DNA of 41,134 bases, taken from assembly GCA_029260235.1 (NCBI GenBank), contig JAJDDP010000221.1, positions 1 through 41,134 on the forward strand. Direction: 5' to 3'. Origin of the DNA: Phycisphaerae bacterium. Lineage in GTDB: Bacteria; Planctomycetota; Phycisphaerae; UBA1845. Below, piece by piece: positions 1 through 7,750 of this stretch (position 1 is the first letter of the stretch; each line of letters starts with the position of its first letter). Below the pieces are notes generated by a model, which was not told the DNA's origin, did no database searches, and was given only the letters and a program-made list of their open reading frames with translations. A program made the position numbers and the translations under genes.

Positions 1-1119
1 TCGTTCTGGTTGGTTGCGGTCATCAGCATAGCCACCGGAATCGACTTGTCCTTTCGCACGGCCGATCAAGTCTATCAGGCAATGCTCTTAGACAAGCTCT
101 CCAAGGTTCTGCTCTTTTGTCTACTGATGTCGCATGTGGTCACCACGCCCAGGCGTTTGAACATCCTGATCTGGACCATGATCGTAGGAACGCTCTACAA
201 CGGCTATCAAGCTTGGGAGGCGCCATTCTCACGGTTTTCTCACTCAAGACTGGACGGCATTGGTGGACCCGATTTCCGGGAGTCCAGTTTTCTAGGTGCC
301 CACTTCGCCATCATGTTGCCGCTGATCGCCGTTCAGTTCTTCAGGTCGGGAACGTGGGGCCGCATGCTCTGCTTGGCAACCGGAGTGCTGGTGGTGAATG
401 GGTTGATCCTCACTCGTACGCGAGCAGCCTTCGCCGGAGTGTGCATCGGAATTCTCGCCGCACTGGCGCTGATGCCCCGAGGCCGAAGAGGTAGAATCGT
501 GCTTTGCCTAGTTCCTGCGGTGCTCGGTGCAACCTACCTGATGGACACGGGGTTCGTGGAGCGAATGAAGACCATCGAGCTTGCGCCGGAGAATGCCGAC
601 AAATCCGCCACCAACCGCTTGGCCATCTGGTCGGCGGCGGGCACGATGTTTGTCAGAAACCCGCTCGGGGTCGGACTGGGAAACTTCGGGGCTGAACTGG
701 GCAAGTATGATTGGAGTGTCTCCCGACGAGATGCGCACAACACCTTCATCCGTTGCGCAAGTGAGTTGGGCGTACTCGGCGTGGCTGCCTTGGGCACGCT
801 GCTGCTTTCATGTTTCGTGTGTCTACACCGTGCCCGATATTGGGCGATGCAAACCGATGATCCGGCGCAATTGCGGCTCCATATCTATGGGCTGATGGTT
901 TCCTTGACCGTTATGCTGACCTGCAGCCTCTTCATGTCCCAGCTGTATATCGAGGAGTTCTGGTGGTTCTTGACACTTCCGATCTGTTTCCTCCGAAGTG
1001 CCGAGTACCAATACGCTTGCAGCGAAGAACAGGTTCTTGAAGCCGAGCCTCAGCTTGCAGAGGCTAACAGCTGGTTTCCCGACGCCTACGCGCCTCTTCC
1101 GAATCTGGGGCTCGCATGA
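1..1119 (+). CDS. O-antigen ligase/polymerase-like membrane protein, 5' end outside window
   Basis: The open frame runs from the first base of the window with no credible start, so the N-terminus lies upstream; 372 codons are visible. It is a polytopic membrane protein of hydrophobic segments joined by short basic loops. The section around nt 600-790 carries the Wzy_C/O-antigen ligase signature: a RLAIW segment, then NPLGVGLGNF, then a periplasmic AHNTFI followed by SELGVLG. Family members polymerise or ligate lipid-linked glycans on the outer face of the inner membrane. The stop overlaps the next start (ATGA at 1116-1119), so it is translationally coupled to the two glycosyltransferases and the CapK-like gene downstream. 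This arrangement fits an exopolysaccharide polymerase better than an LPS ligase, but the two cannot be separated by sequence alone. Confidence 0.85.
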   Translation, partial: SFWLVAVISIATGIDLSFRTADQVYQAMLLDKLSKVLLFCLLMSHVVTTPRRLNILIWTMIVGTLYNGYQAWEAPFSRFSHSRLDGIGGPDFRESSFLGAHFAIMLPLIAVQFFRSGTWGRMLCLATGVLVVNGLILTRTRAAFAGVCIGILAALALMPRGRRGRIVLCLVPAVLGATYLMDTGFVERMKTIELAPENADKSATNRLAIWSAAGTMFVRNPLGVGLGNFGAELGKYDWSVSRRDAHNTFIRCASELGVLGVAALGTLLLSCFVCLHRARYWAMQTDDPAQLRLHIYGLMVSLTVMLTCSLFMSQLYIEEFWWFLTLPICFLRSAEYQYACSEEQVLEAEPQLAEANSWFPDAYAPLPNLGLA

Positions 1120-2264
1120 TGCGGGTGATGCACTTGGTCCATTCGATGACGACTGGAGGAATCGAACGGATCCTCGTGTCCACCGCCAATGGCCTATCGC
1201 AAAGGGGTTGTCCCCAATCGATCTGTTGCCTGCATGAGGGCGTCGACCTCCTGGCCGACCTGCTGCCCGAGGTCAAGACCTACTGCCTCAACGCCCGGGC
1301 GAACGATGCCCTGCTTCCTCTAAAAATACATCGCGCCATGCGGTCATTTCAGCCGGATGTCGTCGATTCAGTTGATTATTGTAGTTGGCCTGACGGCACG
1401 TTGGCTGGGTTGCTCATGCCTGGCGTTCGACGCATCCATACGTTTCATGGATTTTTGGATCGCCCGCCTCTCCGCCATCGCCTCGTCGGTACAGCCTTGG
1501 CCAAGGTGACGCACAGGGTCCGGGCAGTCGCCCATGACTTGGCCGACCGAGTGGCAGCCATCTACCGAATACCGCGCCAGCAGATCTCAGTCACCCAGAA
1601 TGGCGTCGATGTAGATTACTTCAGGCGGGATCGGCTGGCCGACGCGCAGCCGGCTCCAATCCGCGGCGCGGCGACCTTCAACTGCGTCACCGTCGCGTCT
1701 CTGAGCACAGCCAAGAATCCGCTTCTGTTGATCGATATTGCCAAGAAAACGGGTCAAGACATCCATTTCACTTGGGTCGGCGACGGCCCTCTTCGCCCGC
1801 AGCTCGAAGGCGCCATCCGCGAAAACCATTTGGAGCATCGCATCAATCTGGTCGGAAATGTCGATGACCCTTGGCCTCACCTGGCAAAGAGCAACGCATT
1901 TGTGCTCCCTTCAAGAACCGAGGCGTTTCCTGTTTCGGTCATCGAAGCTATGGCTATGAAGCTACCTATCATCGCCGCCAAGGTGGGTGACTTGGATCGA
2001 ATCGTTGGGCCCAATTTGGCAGGACTCCTCGTCGGTGCGGGTGAGGTTGATCAATTCTCTGAAGCAATCCAAACCTTAAGGAGCAACCCCAGCTTGTGCA
2101 GGGCCATGGGGGAAGTGGGCCGACACCGCGCCGTGAAAGACTACAGCCGCAAGAGAATGCTCGATCGCTACCAAGCCCTCTATGGCGACACCGTAGTTCG
2201 ACGCCGAGGGCAACGCCAAGTCGGGCCAGTGGTGGCTAGTCCCAGAAACATGAGTACGGAATAG
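1116..2264 (+). CDS. GT4-family glycosyltransferase
   Basis: A 382-aa cytoplasmic retaining glycosyltransferase with the GT-B fold. The N-terminal domain opens with MRVMHLVHSMTTGGIERIL, the usual glycine-rich acceptor-side loop with a GGIE motif. The C-terminal nucleotide-sugar domain includes VASLSTAKNP, FTWVGDGPLRPQLE and the family E-x7-E motif in SRTEAFPVSVIEAM. The length is normal for GT4. It starts at the ATG inside the ATGA overlap with the previous gene and ends in a one-base overlap with the next (TAG/GTG sharing base 2264), so it belongs to one operon. It presumably adds one sugar to a polyprenyl-linked exopolysaccharide repeat unit; donor and acceptor are not predictable. Confidence 0.9.
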   Translation: MMRVMHLVHSMTTGGIERILVSTANGLSQRGCPQSICCLHEGVDLLADLLPEVKTYCLNARANDALLPLKIHRAMRSFQPDVVDSVDYCSWPDGTLAGLLMPGVRRIHTFHGFLDRPPLRHRLVGTALAKVTHRVRAVAHDLADRVAAIYRIPRQQISVTQNGVDVDYFRRDRLADAQPAPIRGAATFNCVTVASLSTAKNPLLLIDIAKKTGQDIHFTWVGDGPLRPQLEGAIRENHLEHRINLVGNVDDPWPHLAKSNAFVLPSRTEAFPVSVIEAMAMKLPIIAAKVGDLDRIVGPNLAGLLVGAGEVDQFSEAIQTLRSNPSLCRAMGEVGRHRAVKDYSRKRMLDRYQALYGDTVVRRRGQRQVGPVVASPRNMSTE

Positions 2265-3475
2265 TGATGGATGGAATGACGAGTATGGGTGCTCGCTCGA
2301 AGCGAGACGATGCAATGCCCCGCGTTCTAATGGTCGGCCCCACGGCCCCGGCGGTCGGCGGCATAGCTACAGTTGTCGAGCAGTTATTGCAGGGTCCACT
2401 CACGCAGGGGTATCGGGTATTCAGTCATGCCACGAATGCCCGTGCCACTCCGCCCAGCCATATCCTGGGCTCGGTGCTCCGTCATCTAGGCTTACTGCTT
2501 CGGCTCGTCCGTCGAATTCGCAGCCACCAAATCGACATCGTACACATCCACACATGCAGCGGCTTTAGTTTCTACAGGAGCCTTGTAGATGCTTGGATGG
2601 CTCGACGGTTTGGATGCAAGACCATTCTCCATATTCACGGCGGCTGGTTCAGCCAGTTTTGTTCCAAGGCAAATCCACTCGCTGGCTGGGTTATCGGCCA
2701 AGGCCTTCGAAGCGCCGATAGCATCGTTGTGCTCGGCGAGACCTGGAGACGAGAGCTGGAAACAATCTGCCCTGATGCCAACATCATTAGGGTGCCAAAT
2801 GCTGTCGCCCTACCAGACATCGAGCCGACCAGCGAAGATGTGCTCGACCCTGGTGTGCCCACGAACAAACCTTACAAATTCTTGTTCCTAGGCGACATCA
2901 GCAAAGCCAAGGGTATCGACACGCTCCTGGCCAGTGCCGCGGTCTTGAAAGAACAAGGTCAAGCATTCTCCCTGACGTTAGCCGGGCCTGAATCGGACGA
3001 CTATGCACCCGACTCTCTCGATCAGTTGATTGCCAAGAACGGCCTTGCTCGCGAGGTCAGCTACGTCGGAGTGCAAATCGGGCATGCCTGTCGCCAGCTG
3101 CTTGCGGGTTGCGATTGTCTTGTCCTGCCCAGCCGCGCAGAGGGCCTACCAATGTCAATCCTCGAAGCGGGGGCCTGCGGCAAAGCAGTCATCGCCTCAA
3201 AGGTAGGCGCAATACCCGAACTTCTCTCCGACGAATTGTTTGGCATGGTCATCCCACCGAGCGAAGTTCAGGCCCTGGTCAATGCCATGGAGAGGCTGGC
3301 GGGCAACCCTCAGGCCAGCAGAGCAATGGGAGAAAACCTGAGGCGACGCATCGGCGAGCACTTTTCCCTTGATTGCCAAGCAAACATACTCGATGGCCTT
3401 TACCGAGAGATGCTGGCAGCTGCACCGCTAGCACCAATTCACCACCTGCCAATGGCTGGGGGAGCGCACGCATGA
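2264..3475 (+). CDS. GT4-family glycosyltransferase
   Basis: A second GT-B retaining glycosyltransferase, 403 aa. Features are MVGPTAPAVGGIATVVEQLL (donor/acceptor loop), VHIHTCSGFSFYR, FLFLGDISKAKGIDTLL at the start of the C-terminal domain, and E-x7-E in SRAEGLPMSILEAG. The start is either GTG at 2264, overlapping the previous stop, or ATG at 2267; both are compatible with coupling. The stop overlaps the next start as ATGA (3472-3475). It differs enough from its upstream neighbour to be a distinct transferase and not a recent tandem duplicate. Likely role: addition of another sugar to the same repeat unit. Confidence 0.9.
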   Translation: MMDGMTSMGARSKRDDAMPRVLMVGPTAPAVGGIATVVEQLLQGPLTQGYRVFSHATNARATPPSHILGSVLRHLGLLLRLVRRIRSHQIDIVHIHTCSGFSFYRSLVDAWMARRFGCKTILHIHGGWFSQFCSKANPLAGWVIGQGLRSADSIVVLGETWRRELETICPDANIIRVPNAVALPDIEPTSEDVLDPGVPTNKPYKFLFLGDISKAKGIDTLLASAAVLKEQGQAFSLTLAGPESDDYAPDSLDQLIAKNGLAREVSYVGVQIGHACRQLLAGCDCLVLPSRAEGLPMSILEAGACGKAVIASKVGAIPELLSDELFGMVIPPSEVQALVNAMERLAGNPQASRAMGENLRRRIGEHFSLDCQANILDGLYREMLAAAPLAPIHHLPMAGGAHA

Positions 3476-4833
3476 ATCCGGCATGGGTCCGCAACCTGAT
3501 CTACCCGCTCCACGAGCAGATCATGCGACGCTCGACCTTCGCCAACCTGCGCCAACTCGAAGAATCTCAATGGTGGGACCAACAGCAGCTGCAAGGCCTG
3601 CGAACCCTTAAGTTGAGGCGACTGCTTCAGCACGCCCAAAGGCAATGTCCATACTTTGACAGCATGTTCAAGGAGCACCGCGTCGATCCGCAAGACGAGA
3701 GCCCTTGGGCCTGTCTGCAAGCCCTGCCATTGCTCAACAAGCAGACCATTGGCGATCATCGCGCCTTGATGACCTGGCAGGAGGCACCTGGCGGACTGGT
3801 TGAAGCCGTCACCGGCGGATCCACTGGCGAACCCCTGCGATTCTACTTCGACAAGCGCCGGCAGGCGTTCGACAAAGCCGCTCGGATGCGCACCCATCGC
3901 TGGTTTGGCGTCAACGTGGGCGACCGCGAGGTCTACCTGTGGGGATCGCCTCATGAAGCCAACCGCCAAGATCAAGTCAAGACTCTAAGAGATAGACTCA
4001 CCAATGAACTTCTCCTCAGCGCATTCAATCTCACGCCTACGCGAATGGATGCGTACTTCGATCAGATCGAGCAGTTCGACCCAGCCAGCATCTTTGGATA
4101 TCCAAGCAGCCTCTTCCTCCTTTGCGACTATGGAAATAGGACTGGGCGACGATTGTCTCCCGGATCGCTAAGAGCAGTGTTTACGACGGGCGAAATGCTG
4201 GATGAAGTGCAACGTCGGGTTATCCAGGAGCATTTTCGCGTCCCGGTTGCGGACGGCTACGGAAGTCGTGAAGCAGGCTTCATCGCCCATGACTGCCCCG
4301 AAGGCGGTAAGCACGTCACCGACGAGAATATCATCGTCGAAATTCTGGACGCTGAAGGGCAACCGAGCGAAATGGGCTGCGTTGGGGAAATCGTGATCAC
4401 CCACCTCGATGCCTTCGCCATGCCAATGATTCGCTATCGTACGGGTGACATGGGGCGGCACCTCACCCAAGCATGCGGCTGTGGACGAGGACTATCGCGA
4501 ATGAGGATCGTTGGTGGCCGCCACACCGACCACCTGGTAGGTCAAGACGGTCGCCGCATGCACGGTTTGGGATTGATCTACATTCTAAGAGAGATGCCGA
4601 GTGTTCAGAAGTTCCAAATCCGCCAGGAGAAGTCGGAGAGCATCAGAGTACAAATCGTTCCCTCGGATGGGTTTGACAACGATGACCGGATGCACATCAC
4701 CAGCGGGATCCGTAGATGCTTGGGCAAAGAGACAGCCGTCACCATAGAAACCGTCGCATCCATCCAATCAAGCCCCTCGGGCAAGTTCAGGTGCGTAACC
4801 TCAGAGGTTGATACCGCAGCAGTTGTAGCTTGA
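3472..4833 (+). CDS. CapK/PaaK-like adenylate-forming enzyme
   Basis: A 453-aa member of the phenylacetate-CoA ligase (PaaK)/CapK branch of adenylate-forming enzymes. The ATP-binding loop is visible as TGGSTGEPLRFYF. The adenylate-binding segment reads YGSREAGFIAHDC and is followed by MIRYRTGDMG, both typical of the superfamily. I choose ATG 3472 because it overlaps the previous stop as ATGA; an upstream in-frame start at 3373 would lie wholly inside the preceding gene. CapK-like enzymes are common in capsule and exopolysaccharide loci and are thought to activate a carboxylate for sugar modification. A true phenylacetate catabolic role is unlikely, since no paa genes are nearby. Confidence 0.88.
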   Translation: MNPAWVRNLIYPLHEQIMRRSTFANLRQLEESQWWDQQQLQGLRTLKLRRLLQHAQRQCPYFDSMFKEHRVDPQDESPWACLQALPLLNKQTIGDHRALMTWQEAPGGLVEAVTGGSTGEPLRFYFDKRRQAFDKAARMRTHRWFGVNVGDREVYLWGSPHEANRQDQVKTLRDRLTNELLLSAFNLTPTRMDAYFDQIEQFDPASIFGYPSSLFLLCDYGNRTGRRLSPGSLRAVFTTGEMLDEVQRRVIQEHFRVPVADGYGSREAGFIAHDCPEGGKHVTDENIIVEILDAEGQPSEMGCVGEIVITHLDAFAMPMIRYRTGDMGRHLTQACGCGRGLSRMRIVGGRHTDHLVGQDGRRMHGLGLIYILREMPSVQKFQIRQEKSESIRVQIVPSDGFDNDDRMHITSGIRRCLGKETAVTIETVASIQSSPSGKFRCVTSEVDTAAVVA

Positions 4834-4872
4834 AAATTGATTCTTGGACGCGGAGATCGGTACGTCTGCTGC

Positions 4873-6519
4873 TTACGGCAGTTGCGGTGTTGGTGTTTCC
4901 GGTTCTCTGCCTTCTGGCGGGGATGTTTCCGAACCCTTCTCATCGCCCATCGACTCAAGAACAGCGTTGTCCGCAGGATCCTGAATCAGTGTAGCCATGA
5001 GTCCGTCGGTCAATGGCGACTCCGGCGCTACAGCCTGCATGCTGGATTGCCCGCATGGGCCGAAGGTCGCGTGGCGGTAGAACTCGACCGAGTACTGGGC
5101 GCACACAACCCCAATGCCTGCGCCCACAAATGCAATGATAACGTCCGTCCCGCTACAAACCCGTGATCGGATAACCAGCTGAGCCGCCTCGACGGTGAAG
5201 ACCATCAGGCCAATTCCCAGCACGATCCCGCAGGATCGCCATCGGAATGACGTCTTGGCGGCTGAACCGTAAAACCAGAGCACAGCCGCCAGGGCGATGT
5301 ATCGCAGCGACTTGCCCAAGAAATCCGCCGACGCTCGGTCAAATCGACCTAGGTAGTATGAATGAAACGGCGCAACATCATCAGATGCGAACCTCTGAGC
5401 GGCATAGTCCATGTCGAAATTGAAACGAAACGGCAGCAACCCCGTAAATAGCACATAGGCCAAACTGCACAGCGCGCCCACGCGAAGGGCCTGCAGCATG
5501 GCAGGGGCCAGCAGGCGGGCGCCTTCGTAAGCAGAGCCGATAAGAGTCCCACACAGCCAGTAACCAAGCACGCCGGCCACGAAGCGCAGCAACACATCGG
5601 TCGCGTCGAACCCACGCGAGACTATGCCTAACTGAATAATGCTGAGTACCACCGCAAACCCGCCTATCAGGTAAAAGGCCAGCAACAACCCTGCACCAGG
5701 ACGGTACTTCATGTCCAGCCGCAAGAATCCGTGCAGCAACCAGCCCAATATGAGAAACGATAGGCAATCGACGAACCAAGTCGCCCACTGCTCCATGCGT
5801 TGGTTTTGCAGGGAGGCGGCTTCCTCTTCCAAACCAGCTTGGTCCGCTTCTTGAACTGCCCGGCCCATCTCATGGCTTCGGGCGAAGGGAACGAACTGAC
5901 TATCCCGCGCTGCGTCAGCAAATCGACTCACATCCAGCGTGGGCATGAAAGGGACAACCGCGCCGATGAACAACAGCCACGCACAGAGGCTGACCGACGC
6001 CACAGACGGATTCAGGCGGGCGTGAATCGCTAGTTTTGCCAACCAGCGCCGCTTGTAGCCTCGGGACAGATAGGCCAGCAGGGCCCCAAGGGTCGCGCCC
6101 AGCAAGTTGGCTGCTGAGTCTGCGATGGAGGCGATCCGCGCAGCGGACTGCATTTGAATAGACTCAATCCAGAGGCTCACTCCAGTTGCAATCACAACGG
6201 CGGCGATGACTGACAAGCCTGGTTTCTTGGTCAGACGCGTAACTACCGCGTGCAAGCACAGCCCAAGAGGAATGTATAGGGCGATATTGCTCATCACATC
6301 GGTGTAGCCTGTCTCGGGGATGGCCAGCTCTGCAACATTCCTCCACGCGGTCCAAACGCTGTTCGTTGGAAAATCAAACGGAACGAGCGAACCCACGCTG
6401 ATGTAGCAGATGCAAAGGAAGGCAAGCAGTTCAACGCCGTGAGCGTGAACGAAGTTGATCAGGCCAGAATCGGAGAACCTTGGTCTAGCAGTTGAGCCAT
6501 CGTTGGAAGAGTGGGGCAT
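4873..6519 (-). CDS. VanZ-like polytopic membrane protein with three tandem VanZ-like units
   Basis: A 548-aa membrane protein convergent with the exopolysaccharide operon (39 nt between stops). I take the ATG at 6519, preceded by GGGAAG; an open frame continues to 6708 but would run into the neighbouring gene. Three units of similar design follow one another, at about residues 38-152, 181-325 and 354-478. Each begins with a helix ending in a VPF/LPF box (LVPFDF, VVPFMP, LLPFRF). Each continues with paired helices and closes with a polar x-A/S-D-hydrophobic-G helix (ASIADSAANLLGATLGALL, GFDATDVLLRFVAGVLGYW, VCSGTDVIIAFVGAGIGV). Single VanZ domains occur in teicoplanin resistance and in exosortase-linked polysaccharide loci; function here is unknown. 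The C-terminal ~60 residues are hydrophilic and rich in Pro, Glu and Thr. Confidence 0.85.
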   Translation of the reverse strand: MPHSSNDGSTARPRFSDSGLINFVHAHGVELLAFLCICYISVGSLVPFDFPTNSVWTAWRNVAELAIPETGYTDVMSNIALYIPLGLCLHAVVTRLTKKPGLSVIAAVVIATGVSLWIESIQMQSAARIASIADSAANLLGATLGALLAYLSRGYKRRWLAKLAIHARLNPSVASVSLCAWLLFIGAVVPFMPTLDVSRFADAARDSQFVPFARSHEMGRAVQEADQAGLEEEAASLQNQRMEQWATWFVDCLSFLILGWLLHGFLRLDMKYRPGAGLLLAFYLIGGFAVVLSIIQLGIVSRGFDATDVLLRFVAGVLGYWLCGTLIGSAYEGARLLAPAMLQALRVGALCSLAYVLFTGLLPFRFNFDMDYAAQRFASDDVAPFHSYYLGRFDRASADFLGKSLRYIALAAVLWFYGSAAKTSFRWRSCGIVLGIGLMVFTVEAAQLVIRSRVCSGTDVIIAFVGAGIGVVCAQYSVEFYRHATFGPCGQSSMQAVAPESPLTDGLMATLIQDPADNAVLESMGDEKGSETSPPEGREPETPTPQLP

Positions 6520-6530
6520 AGTCTTCCCGC

Positions 6531-6680
6531 TCACGGGTGAAAGTTTTCGCGACCACGCTGAAGCGGTGCCATGGCCTCGGCAATCTTGCTGGCTTCCAAG
6601 ACACCAGCCCAACCAATCACACGGCGCGGTTGATCGGCGTCCCGGAATTGCGGGCACGTCTTCAATCTCAATGTGATCAC
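6531..6680 (-). CDS. possible 49-codon ORF between lipoprotein and VanZ genes
   Basis: Immediately after the TAG of the lipoprotein gene, in the same frame, GTG opens a 49-codon reading frame. It stops 11 nt before the VanZ ATG. The translation is protein-like (for example VIGWAGVLEASKIAEA) but I recognise no family, and no Shine-Dalgarno sequence precedes the GTG. It could be a small coupled gene, the remnant of a longer ancestral lipoprotein C-terminus cut by the TAG, or chance. Confidence 0.2.
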   Translation of the reverse strand: MITLRLKTCPQFRDADQPRRVIGWAGVLEASKIAEAMAPLQRGRENFHP

Positions 6681-7433
6681 CTAGCGGTTGCTCGGAAGCG
6701 GCGGCCAAGCGCGGGGCAAGACCGGGCCATCCGGGGTCCAGCCCTCCTCGAGAGAAGGAGCCACAACCCGATCTGCACGCTGCAAATCACGCACACAGTC
6801 GTAGACCAGTTGCTCAAACCGCCGGCTGGCCAACACACGGGCGTCGCAATGACTCATGTCATCATCAGCCAGTTCGGCAGGATGTTCGACGAACTCCGGA
6901 TCGCTGCCGTCTGCATTCGCTTGAATGGCAGCCAGTGCCGTTTGAGTTCGGGTGTCGTAAATCACGCCGCGAATTCGAGATTGCCAGACGGACGGGTCGG
7001 AGGCTGCGTAGACCAGACACAGATTGGCGGAGAGATCGTGGGCAGCACGGCAAAGCTGAGCGGGCGCCGGATTTGCACCATTCAGGTCGCGATCATTCAA
7101 TGGAAACGCGTCAGCTACATATCGCAGATTGTCGAACAACGAATTCCACGGCAACATGTCGTTGGCGGGTTCCATGTCCAATACCGTCATTCTTCCACCG
7201 TCTAGAACTCCATCGACAACGGTAAGGCGAACGACCGCGATCGAAGCAGGGAACACCCCATCGGTGCCTGCCGGCGAAAGATTGACAATTCCGGATTCCT
7301 CGGCGGGCAGACCCTCAGCGCCAACCTCGTGCCATTCAAGGCTGGGCCGAAGCAGCACGACGGGCTCCTTGTTCTGCTGGCAACCGGCCATGCACACAGC
7401 CAGCACCACACAACCAAACAGATGCGTTTTCAC
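6681..7433 (-). CDS. putative lipoprotein of unknown function
   Basis: A 250-aa protein starting at GTG 7433, which is preceded by GGGAGGA nine nt upstream. The first 18 residues form a lipoprotein signal: positively charged start, hydrophobic core, then lipobox VCMAGC followed by QQNKEP. It should therefore be lipid-anchored in the periplasm or outer membrane. The mature part is acidic, with scattered Cys (AQLCRAAHDL, SHCDARV, VYDCVRDL) and ends in a Pro-rich tail. No enzymatic motif is recognised. It lies upstream of the VanZ gene on the same strand and divergent from the sugar transferase, so a role in polysaccharide export or assembly is a contextual guess. Confidence 0.7.
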   Translation of the reverse strand: MKTHLFGCVVLAVCMAGCQQNKEPVVLLRPSLEWHEVGAEGLPAEESGIVNLSPAGTDGVFPASIAVVRLTVVDGVLDGGRMTVLDMEPANDMLPWNSLFDNLRYVADAFPLNDRDLNGANPAPAQLCRAAHDLSANLCLVYAASDPSVWQSRIRGVIYDTRTQTALAAIQANADGSDPEFVEHPAELADDDMSHCDARVLASRRFEQLVYDCVRDLQRADRVVAPSLEEGWTPDGPVLPRAWPPLPSNR

Positions 7434-7750
7434 GTCAACAGTCCTCCCAAGCCGATCAATCGAATCCCATCCACCAGAGACACATATCAGACCCTGGCCC
7501 ACTGGATATCGGGCGAAATGAGGTGCCACTGGTCCTAAAACCGGCTGCTCTCTGGAAGTGGAGACCGCTCCCAATATGGCCAAACTCACTTATAGGACGG
7601 CACGAAATTCAACAGCTGTCGTCGACCGCTGGCCCCGCAGGAAGTTTTTTGTGGCCAGTAGCGCCACAGTCAGCCCATAACTCAGGTCGGCTCTGCCCAC
7701 TTCCGATGCACAAGGCATAATCAGCTCGCTTACCCATTGGATCGAACCGC
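7434..7750. other. divergent intergenic region, lipoprotein / sugar transferase
   Basis: About 317 nt without a convincing gene. It must hold the promoters of both divergent genes. I see the lipoprotein ribosome-binding site near 7443 and a poor CTGGCC...GGCCAG inverted repeat around 7630-7660, but no clear -35/-10 pair and no sigma54 site. Confidence 0.4.

Noticed and set aside
3373..3471. An upstream start for the CapK-like gene
   Set aside because: It would lie inside the preceding glycosyltransferase gene; the ATGA overlap at 3472 is the better start.
6520..6708. N-terminal extension of the VanZ-like protein to 6708
   Set aside because: The extra 63 residues are not protein-like, they overlap the lipoprotein gene end, and ATG 6519 has a ribosome-binding site.
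6537..7205. A 222-codon plus-strand frame across the lipoprotein and VanZ genes
   Set aside because: It lies opposite a gene with lipobox and ribosome-binding site. High-GC antisense frames are common here.
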